A stretch of 64,000 nucleotides of DNA from Rebecca billardiae RCC1528. Taxonomy: Eukaryota; Haptophyta. Each line of letters begins with the position of its first letter. Within the stretch, counting starts at the first letter, position 1. Where the stretch lies: the NCBI GenBank assembly GCA_965240325.2, contig OZ251241.1, positions 1,178,001-1,242,000 of the forward strand, written 5' to 3'. Under the pieces are notes generated by a model. It made no database searches. It was not told the origin of the DNA and worked only from the letters and a program-made list of their open reading frames with translations. Of this stretch, positions 55,385-64,000 are shown piece by piece. Made by a program: the position numbers and the translations under genes.

Positions 55385-56152
55385 ATGCCGGTGGCGGGCT
55401 GCACGTGCTGCGGCACACGGCCAACTCCGCCACTGAACATGCCACCATCCCCGTATGAGAGGCCTCTCCGCCGTCGAGGCTGGCGTGCGCAGACTAGCTC
55501 GCCATGTGTGGCGGCTTCCTTGCCGGTCTCAGGTGTCACCGGCACCGCCGTTCGTCGTACACCAGCCCACGCGAGGCCGCCACCGGTCCACCTCTGCTGC
55601 GGCTACAGCGCTTGCAGTCGAGGGTGCTCCAGGTTACCTCTGACTCGGCGAGCTGCTCGGTGGCGAGCGTTGAGCTCTCTGCCTCCGCTGCCGCGCCCAG
55701 CGCGCACGCCTGCCCCGAGCACCATGCAGTCTGCACGCTGCTCCAAGACGGCCGCCAACAGTGGCGGCGGCACTCCCGAGACGAAGACACGGTGTACAGA
55801 TGTGGCAGCGGCCATAGCGGAGCTTGGCGGCGCGCGTCTGCTCCGCAGCAAGCTTGACGTTCGTGACAAGGTGCACGCTCTTCGCCTCAGGGCAGCTCGG
55901 CTGCTGCATGCAGCCAAGCGGCACGCCAAGTGGCACAACAAACAAGCCGACGCGTGCCGGCTGGAGCTTCTGGCGGTACTACTGTGGGCTGGAAGACAGG
56001 CCCCGCACGTACACAGGGTCGCCGAGCTTGCTTACCACCCACGACTGCCGCGCGCTCCCGTTTGCGCACGAGCGGCCAGCGATCGCGCGAGTGCATGCGC
56101 AGCGCGTGGGGAGGTGAGCACTGCACGCACCGGGCCAAGCGCCGGGGGCTGA
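55385..56152 (+). CDS. Hypothetical protein (low confidence)
   Basis: An open frame of 255 codons. The segment from an internal Met at about 55725 is the most protein-like: CTDVAAAIAELGGARLLRSK, then LRLRAARLLHAAKRHAKWHN and ACRLELLAVLLWAG, a charged helical stretch with G/C-rich third positions. The parts before and after are Arg/Pro/Ala-rich and may be non-coding. No family is recognised. Confidence 0.33.
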   Translation: MPVAGCTCCGTRPTPPLNMPPSPYERPLRRRGWRAQTSSPCVAASLPVSGVTGTAVRRTPAHARPPPVHLCCGYSACSRGCSRLPLTRRAARWRALSSLPPLPRPARTPAPSTMQSARCSKTAANSGGGTPETKTRCTDVAAAIAELGGARLLRSKLDVRDKVHALRLRAARLLHAAKRHAKWHNKQADACRLELLAVLLWAGRQAPHVHRVAELAYHPRLPRAPVCARAASDRASACAARGEVSTARTGPSAGG

Positions 56153-57057
56153 CTCATTCTTCTCATGAACTGATGGAACCAGTAGGGAACCAGGGCGCAG
56201 CGTGCACGGTTCACCTGGAACCGGGGCTGCGTTGTCCGCGCTCATCCGGATGAGAGTTCGAACGGCGCGCAGAGCGGGGCTGTGAGGTTCAAGATGTCCG
56301 GTGAGAGCGAGCTGCCAGCGATCATTTGGCCGAACGCTGCCATGGTGGCCACCCTGACTCGCCCGCCCGCGCGCCTCTGACGCCAGAGCGCGCTCCGCCG
56401 CGCCGACGCGACGATGAAGTCCACCGCCCAGGCGTGCTGCTCGCCCGATCTCGGGCTCGACCGTGCTCTGAACGGCCACGGCCCGTGCTGCCGCAATTCG
56501 AGGCCAAAATGTTCGGAAATGCTCAGCGCGAAATCGGTCAGTCGATTTTCGATTTTAAATTCCGCGGCTTGGACCCCCTACTGAGTGAACTGCTGCAAGC
56601 TTCGACCAGTACCACTACAGACGAATCAGGAGAGCTGCGCCCTCGTGCCTGTGTCTTTAAATCATAGAATTAGTCTCAGGCGTCTCAGTGAGCCCTGGTC
56701 CAAACGCTGCCGGCGCCCAAAATCCGAATAAAATATAAAGGCTTTTTCAGTGGCGAAAATCGGGATGGACCAGGCTAGACTCACTCACTCTCACACTCTC
56801 ACTCTCAGCCAGTCAGACTGTGACGACGGATCAGTGATTATGACGACAGTGTCAGAGTGCAATGCTCGTCGTCCATCGCTGACTGATGATCTGCGCTCGG
56901 TCCAATCACTGACGATGTCGATGAGTGATGATCCGGTCATCATTCATCAGTCTCACTCTCAGACCCACGTCACCCACGGCCACTCGCCGACGCGCACCGC
57001 GCCTCGGTTCGGGTTTGTTTGTGTGTTGTGCAGTTGTAAACAGCTTGTCTGCTGACA

Positions 57058-57756
57058 TCACAGGACTTTGTCGCGGAAATCTGTGACGAGGCCACCTCCC
57101 CAGCCCGTCATGTCCCACGCGGAGCCGCTGGTGCCCCCCGCGGTGACCGCGCCCTCACCGAGCATGAGGAGCGCGACGACCGCCTTCCAATCGAGCGGCC
57201 GCGCGACGAGCGCGATGAGGGCGGCGAGGAACAGGCGCGCGCCCGCCCAGAGCAGCGGGCTGTCAGCGAGCGCGCCGGCGGGTGCGGCTGTGCGCGAGGT
57301 GCGGTACAGGCAGTACAGCCCGGCCAGCGCGCCCTTGAGCGTCGCGCGCTTTGCACGGAACCAGAGCACATGCAGCTTCCCAAGCTGCTCTGCTGAGTAG
57401 GCGGGCGGCGATGTGCCGCGCGCGCTGCGCACGGTGGGCTGCAGGAGGTCGGAGCCGCCGCGCAGCCTGAGCACGTTGCGCGCGGGGAAGAGGCCCGGTG
57501 GCTCTGCCTGCGCCCGCCGCGTGCTCGCGTGTGCGCACAGGGCGCCCTCGAGCGAAGCACCCAGCAGCACGAGAGCAAGCAGCCTCGAGCACCTTGCGAG
57601 CGCGCCGTGCGGCTGGTGGTGGCGGGACGGGCCGCGGCGCGGGCGAGTGGGTCGTGGTGGGAAGGGCGGGGCGGGGATGCGCGCGCGTGCGTGAGGTTTC
57701 TGCGCCTGCACCACGTGGCGTGCCCTCCCTCGCGCCGGTGCGCATCTCAGAGCCAT
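57058..57756 (-). CDS. Small secreted or membrane protein, unknown
   Basis: Open frame of 232 codons. The first ~50 residues are Arg/Pro-rich; a clear signal-peptide core (LLALVLLGASLEGALCAHA) lies at about 56-75, so the true start may come from an upstream exon and the given 5' end is uncertain. NVLRLRGG follows the leader; LRGG after a leader is, as I recall, frequent in predicted proteins of haptophytes and pelagophytes. The mature part contains YSAEQLGKLHVLWFRAKRAT, a hydrophobic pair (LFLAALIALVARPL; VVALLMLGEGAVTAGG) and ends GGGLVTDFRDKVL. Probably a small membrane protein; no family recognised. Confidence 0.5.
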   Translation of the reverse strand: MALRCAPARGRARHVVQAQKPHARARIPAPPFPPRPTRPRRGPSRHHQPHGALARCSRLLALVLLGASLEGALCAHASTRRAQAEPPGLFPARNVLRLRGGSDLLQPTVRSARGTSPPAYSAEQLGKLHVLWFRAKRATLKGALAGLYCLYRTSRTAAPAGALADSPLLWAGARLFLAALIALVARPLDWKAVVALLMLGEGAVTAGGTSGSAWDMTGWGGGLVTDFRDKVL

Positions 57757-58335
57757 GGAAGACTCTCAGCGGAGCGAGCTCTGGGCTGCCCCTCGATAAG
57801 TGTGTAACAAATTGGAGGTCATCACGGATGCGCGAGCGCGGTGGGCAGGGCGCGAGTGCACGGCGCGCATACCCGCCCTCGACTTGTCGCCATGTCCGGC
57901 TGCGCCCGACGAGCGCGCGCACCTACGCGCGGGGGATGCACGCACAGCATGGCGGCGCGTCGCGCGATTGTGTGGGCGACGTGAGATGAGGGCGGACGCG
58001 GCTAGGTGCGCTGCCGCCCGAACCAAACGAGGCCGGTCGTGTCGCACTAGCCATTAGCTGACACCACTGTGGTGCCACCTTGCCCAGCCGTGTGCATCGC
58101 GCGCGCACGCGCGAGCGGGGCGCTCGGTCGGCCCACTTACCGTCTTCGCACGTGGCCACCGCACAACCACGCGGCGGCACAGCTGGGACGAATTGACGAT
58201 CGTTGCGGATTTTCATTTTGCTCGCTTTTCTAGAGTGGGATGATTTTCTCCGGAATCCACCCCGCCTGCGCAGCAGCGCCGCTTCTTCACGCCCGGCTTG
58301 TTCAGGCTCAGCCCGGGGCGGCCGCGTCGAGCGAG
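57757..58335. other. Divergent intergenic region, no gene seen
   Basis: Lies between the minus-strand gene at 57058-57756 and the plus-strand gene at 58336. Frames on both strands here lack coding character. Confidence 0.45.
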
Positions 58336-58644
58336 ATGAACATGCTCGCGAAGTTCCTCGTCCTCTTTGCGTCGCTTCTGGCGCCAGCCGCGGCCTTCTC
58401 TCCCGTGCGCTCGCCTGTGTGCCTGTCCCGCGTGAGCACACCTCGCGCCAACACGCACGCGGTGATTTACTGATCCATCAAGACAGCCTTTGACGCGGCT
58501 CGGTACGCGCTGGGCGACATCGACAAGATGCAGGGCACGGGCGTCTGGAGTGGCTTCAAGCTCGAGCGCGAGCGCGAGGACGGCGCAAAGGCCGAGGGCG
58601 CGCGGCCGGCCGAGGAGAACAAGAAGGGCTCCAAGCGCAACTAG
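58336..58644 (+). CDS. Very small plastid-targeted protein with a 51 bp intron
   Basis: The start at 58336 gives a signal peptide, MNMLAKFLVLFASLLAPAAA, followed by FSPVR, an ASAFAP-like plastid cue. The frame meets TGA at 58471 but continues unchanged as protein-like sequence (TAFDAARYALGDIDKMQGTG, VWSGFKLEREREDGAK) to TAG at 58642-58644. The best reading is a phase-0 intron at 58432-58482: it begins GTGAGC, has TTACTGAT near the 3' end as a branch-site-like word, ends AG, is 51 bp (3n), and removes the TGA. The spliced protein is 85 aa. Alternatives are a pseudogene or a selenocysteine codon. The function of the mature ~60 residues is unknown; it is highly charged at the C-terminus. Confidence 0.55.
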
Positions 58645-60508
<1,864 letters not shown>

Positions 60509-61259
60509 TCAGAAGTAGGGAGGGCCAACGTCGTACAGGGCGGACTGCGTGACGATGCCCGAGAAGGCGAGCATGGCGAGGCGGCCGTTCTTGATCTCCT
60601 TGAGCTCGAGGTCCGCGCGCCTCTCCGGAGAGTCCGCCATCTCAAGCGGGTCAAAAAAATAGTCGCCCGCTGCGCGGTGGCCGCAGCGGAGGGCGCACGT
60701 GGGGGAGGGTCGCGATCGGACCGCGGTCTCGTCAGCCGCGGGGCAAGGCGGCACGCCACGCGAGGCGGGTGCGCGCCGGGCCCCGCGAGCAGCAGGAGGC
60801 AGCGTGCCACGCACCTGGCCGCCCACTGCCCTCCGCCTGCTCGTACAGCGCCAGGCCAGCGAAGACCTCGCAAATGCCCACGACGGTGAGGAGGAAGCCC
60901 ATGTTGCCAGATGCCACCATGGCGTCGTGCGCGGCGAAGGCGGTGAGGCCCGCGTACTTGGCGCCGGGGAATTTGATGCCCATATCGACCGCGAGCCAGC
61001 CCGCCGTCGCGAGCATAGCCAACCGCCCGTGCTTCAGCTCGGCCTCCCGGAACCAGGTGATCGCCTGCGGGAAGCGCGACGTGAAGCCGAGCGGATCGAA
61101 GCCCTTGTCGCCGACCATCGAGCCGTCGAGCGCTGGTGGCGCGTCGAGGAATGGCAACGACTCGGACTTGGCCATCATCGCCAGGCCGCTGGCGCCGCGC
61201 GCGCGCGGCACCGGCGCCGTGTACGCCGCGAGTCCATGGATCAGCGCTGCGAGCACCAT
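60509..61259 (-). CDS. Fucoxanthin-chlorophyll a/c light-harvesting protein
   Basis: Thylakoid antenna protein of the LHC superfamily, red-lineage FCP/LHCF type. Exons 61259-60815 and 60669-60509, split by a 145 bp phase-1 intron (GTGCGT...GCGCAG), give 201 aa, a normal FCP length. The start at 61259 ([20 protein letters not shown]) gives a plastid leader with an AAYTAP cue. The mature N-terminus, [18 protein letters not shown] then [11 protein letters not shown], is typical of haptophyte and stramenopile FCPs. Chlorophyll-binding helix 1 has [12 protein letters not shown] (Glu and His-Gly-Arg, about 68-85), helix 2 has [18 protein letters not shown], and helix 3 [19 protein letters not shown] (about 165-190). 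[10 protein letters not shown] precedes helix 3. It diverges from the membrane-protein gene at 61432 across about 170 bp. Such genes are usually light-regulated. Confidence 0.95.
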
Positions 61260-61431
61260 GTCGATCACGCGAGCGAGAGATTCACGACCGCTCACTCGCT
61301 CCGGACCGTCAATCGCCAGTCGCCACATTTACTAATGGCCTCCCTCACCCGGACTCGGCCGGTGGAGCGGAACTCGGCTTTTTGCGCGCTTCAAAAACCG
61401 CTGGCGATCGAGATCTCACGCCCAAAAGCCG
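61260..61431. promoter_or_regulatory. Short bidirectional promoter region
   Basis: Only 172 bp separate the start codons of the light-harvesting gene (minus) and the membrane-protein gene (plus). Both leaders and core promoters must fit here unless a start is further in. Confidence 0.5.
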
Positions 61432-63204
61432 TTGATGGCGGACGCCTCGCGCACGCGGCATGAGCTGCAGCTCGCGCAGCTGAGGTGGCAGCAGAACCAG
61501 ACGATCGTCGAGGCGGGGCCGGCGACGCAGCTGTACGCTCCCCCTGCGCAGCCCTGGGCCGCGCCCTCGATGCCGATGAACCGGCCAAGGGGCGGACCGC
61601 AGTGCCTGCCGCCCCTCGTCGCCGCGCCGGCGCTGCCAGCAGGCGCCGCCGCGGCAGCTGCGCCGTCCCCGCCACGGCAAGCGCAGGCATGCGCGCTCGC
61701 CGAAGCGTCCGTCGGCCGAGCCAACGCAGCTGCGTGCGTCACCGCGCCCCACGCTGCCGCCGCGCCCGGTGGCATGGCGGCATCGAGCGCGACCAAGCGC
61801 GAGGCTGTCCTGGACCTGAGCACGCGCAGGTGCGAGCAGGCGTTCGACCTGATCGCGCGCTCGCGACGGGGCGCGATCGACCGCCCGCTGCTCGAGGCAG
61901 TGCTCCAGATGCTCGGCCTGCGACTCACGACCGCCGAGCTCGACACGCTCCTCGCGGCGCGGCACGCCGGCAACGCGGCGGAGGCGGCCGCTGACGACGT
62001 CCACGACCTCGTCGACGTCCTGGGGGTGGTCGACGCGCTCCGGCAGGGCGGGCCCGGGCGGCCCAAGCCGCCGGCGCACTCGGTGCGGTACCAGGGCGAC
62101 GCGCCGTGGAGCAAGGTCGATCCGGTCCTCATCCTGCCGCTCGCCTCCGTCAACCACCGGCGCATACGCACGCAGCCGCGCGTGGTGCCGACGCGCGCGC
62201 CGGGCGCCGCAGCGGCCAGCGGCGCAGCCGGAGTGGCGGGCGCGAGCGGCGCCGGCGCGGGCGGCGCGAGCGGCGGCGGGGGGAGCGGGACCGCGTGCTC
62301 GCGCACGACCGGCGGTGGTGCCGACCCCGCCCCCGGGGCCGCGTGCTCCGCCGCAGAGGGGCGGCGAGGGCTGCCAATCGACCCGCTGCCACACCTTCCG
62401 CCGCTCACCGAGGACGAGCAGGTGCGCGCGCACATGCAGACGCTGCTGCACGCGTACACGAACAAGCCGCTGAACGCCGCGGACGCGCTGGTGCGCACGT
62501 ACGCTCAGGTCGCCGTGGGCGGCGCGTGCATCTGCCTCCGGCTCGTCCTCGGCGAGCGCGACGCGTGCGACCGGCCGTTTGGGCTCTGGCTGCTCGTGCA
62601 GGGCGCGCTGTGGCTGGGCGGTGTGGCGCTCCAGCTGCTCTCGTCCTCGTCGGTCGCGAATCGTGATCCGGTGCACCTGATGCGCTTCCCGCTCGAGGCG
62701 GGGGCGTGCGAGTTTGTGCTCGACGGCACGCGCGTGCTCCTCCTGCTCCCGCTGATGTGCGTCTGGTGGCTCGTCGGCGCAGTGTGGGCGCTGCCAGTCG
62801 GCAACGCGCCGGTAGACCCGAGTGTGGTCCCGGTAGGTGGGGGCGACATTGTGTGCGACGGAGCGCTCACGCCGCTGTGGTTGGCTACCGTCACTGCCCT
62901 GGCGGTCGGCGTGCTGCACGCGTGCCTCACCGTCACAGCCGTGCTCGTGCGGCTGTCCCGCCCGAGGGGTGAGCGGCAGCCGCGGGGCCGGGGGCGCGCG
63001 CGCAAGCCAATGTCGCGTCGCGGACGATTGCGGCGCGTAGACGCGATGGACTCGTCCGGAGAGGAGTCGGACGGCTCGGCGGGTTGGGCTGGCAGCTGGG
63101 ATGCGGCGGCGGGCGAAAGCGACCGTGACTTCATGATGCCGTCGCACGGTCCGCCGCCTCACTCGCCTGCCACCGCCGCCAGCGGAGGCGGCACGGGGGT
63201 CTGA
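61432..63204 (+). CDS. Multi-pass membrane protein, unknown
   Basis: Predicted 590 aa without introns. N-terminal ~120 residues are Pro/Ala/Gln-rich. Residues about 125-205 (RCEQAFDLIARSRRGAIDRP, LQMLGLRLTTAELDTLLAAR, DDVHDLVDVLGVVDAL) resemble a degenerate EF-hand-like helical module. A Gly/Ala linker (about 250-290) follows. The C-terminal half has three clear hydrophobic segments at about 384-404 (GLWLLVQGALWLGGVALQLL), 430-455 (LLLLPLMCVWWLVGAVWALP) and 480-505 (ATVTALAVGVLHACLTVTAV), perhaps a fourth near 357-370. A basic then acidic tail ends the protein (RGRARKPMSRRGRLRR; DSSGEESDG). No family is recognised. It shares a 172 bp bidirectional promoter with the light-harvesting gene. Confidence 0.68.
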   Translation: MMADASRTRHELQLAQLRWQQNQTIVEAGPATQLYAPPAQPWAAPSMPMNRPRGGPQCLPPLVAAPALPAGAAAAAAPSPPRQAQACALAEASVGRANAAACVTAPHAAAAPGGMAASSATKREAVLDLSTRRCEQAFDLIARSRRGAIDRPLLEAVLQMLGLRLTTAELDTLLAARHAGNAAEAAADDVHDLVDVLGVVDALRQGGPGRPKPPAHSVRYQGDAPWSKVDPVLILPLASVNHRRIRTQPRVVPTRAPGAAAASGAAGVAGASGAGAGGASGGGGSGTACSRTTGGGADPAPGAACSAAEGRRGLPIDPLPHLPPLTEDEQVRAHMQTLLHAYTNKPLNAADALVRTYAQVAVGGACICLRLVLGERDACDRPFGLWLLVQGALWLGGVALQLLSSSSVANRDPVHLMRFPLEAGACEFVLDGTRVLLLLPLMCVWWLVGAVWALPVGNAPVDPSVVPVGGGDIVCDGALTPLWLATVTALAVGVLHACLTVTAVLVRLSRPRGERQPRGRGRARKPMSRRGRLRRVDAMDSSGEESDGSAGWAGSWDAAAGESDRDFMMPSHGPPPHSPATAASGGGTGV

Positions 63205-63544
63205 GAAACGACGCCGAATCCGAGCTGGCCGGAGTGGCCGCCGAGTGGCGAACCGCGCGCGAGTGTCATCTATCGGACAACTCCGATTCCGACGTCGTAT
63301 AGTCCGTCGTCCGATATATAATGGACGATGATGATGATGATTAATAATAATATATATAATCCGGCGGCACATAAGTAGTTAATCAGTAGTAGATATATGT
63401 TAGAGCAGGACAGATACGATTGCACTCGATACAGCACGTGTGGGCTGCAGTCCGCCTGGATCGACCCCGCTGAGACGGCGGCGCTCCATCCGTGAGCGCC
63501 GGCGGCCGTTCACATGTCAATGCGTCGCAACCAACGGGCGCGCG

Positions 63545-63640
63545 CTGAAACCGATCACTCCGGGGCCAACCTTCCGAGACTCCACTGAGCTTCGGACTCT
63601 GCGGTTGTCCGGACCGTTCCGTGCAGCGCGCCCTCAATGG
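63545..63640 (+). repeat. Direct repeat, copy 1
   Basis: Begins CTGAAACCGATCACTCCGGG and ends GCAGCGCGCCCTCAATGG. It repeats at 63910-64000 with two small indels. Confidence 0.92.
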
Positions 63641-63909
63641 CTGTAAGCTTGTCCGTGCGGGTAGACGAGTGTGTACAATCAGCTCGTAGTGCATCAGTGC
63701 CAGAATACTCTGACACTCCTCCTCACTGAGCACAGCGAGATGCAGTTAGTGTGCTGTACGCGTGTGCGCGGTGTTGTTGCGCGCGATGATGCCGGCGTAC
63801 ATGTCTGTGACCATGTCGACTGTTGTCCCAACCAGTTTGGTCCGTCGAGGTGTTGACGGCGGTATCTCCGACTCGGGTGTATCAACCCGTCCCCCCTTGA
63901 TTCCTTTGC

Positions 63910-64000
63910 TGAAACCGATCACTCCGGGGCCAACCTTCCGAGACTCCACTGAGCTTCGGACTCTGGTTGTCCGGACCGTTCTGCAGCGCGCCCTCAATGG
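63910..64000 (+). repeat. Direct repeat, copy 2 (cut by window end)
   Basis: Same sequence as 63545-63640, starting 365 bp later. The window ends where the match still holds, so the repeat probably continues. Confidence 0.92.

Larger units (their letters stand above)
63205..64000. other. Window end, direct repeats, no gene
   Basis: Apart from two direct repeats of about 95 bp, nothing recognised. An AT-rich patch lies at 63300-63400. Confidence 0.5.

Overview
The window looks like nuclear DNA of a GC-rich alga with a red-lineage complex plastid. I favour a haptophyte; a pelagophyte or another stramenopile is the main alternative. The reasons are a fucoxanthin-chlorophyll a/c-type light-harvesting gene, a plastid fibrillin, a RETICULATA-related gene, small proteins whose leaders resemble the ASAFAP plastid signal, few and short GT-AG introns (51-182 bp), very strong G/C third-position bias in genes, and AT microsatellites between genes. 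All gene calls rest on reading the sequence; no database search was possible.

Layout. 0-12 kb: RNA polymerase III subunit RPC5 (-), a DPP8/9-like prolyl dipeptidase (+, one intron), and a small F-box/ankyrin-like gene (+). 14-25 kb: a CCDC22 homologue (-, three exons) diverging from an armadillo-BTB gene, with a ~400 bp inverted duplication lying upstream of both; a decayed coding relic; then a second armadillo-BTB paralogue interrupted by a 100-N gap that is probably an assembly artefact. 26.5-42.4 kb: a 15,874 bp DNA transposon of the Mutator/MULE class, with 670 bp terminal inverted repeats and a 9 bp target-site duplication. 42.4-46 kb: repeat-rich DNA with coding relics. 46-54 kb: plastid fibrillin (+), a small plastid-targeted protein (-), a MYND-finger protein (-), a type II membrane glycosyltransferase (-) and a RETICULATA-related protein (+). 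57-63 kb: two small signal-peptide proteins, a light-harvesting gene (-) and a divergent multi-pass membrane protein (+).

The most notable system is the transposon. It carries two convergent genes whose start codons both lie at the inner edge of the inverted repeats, so one repeated sequence supplies promoter, leader and ATG to both. The minus-strand gene encodes a predicted ~3,120-residue protein that combines a 2-oxoglutarate/Fe(II) dioxygenase-like domain, a MULE DNA-binding domain and DDE transposase, a SWIM-like finger, a PHD-like finger and an OTU-type cysteine protease domain. The plus-strand gene encodes a 1,366-residue protein of unknown function with a C-terminal coiled coil. The apparent identity of the two inverted repeats and the intact duplication indicate a recent insertion.
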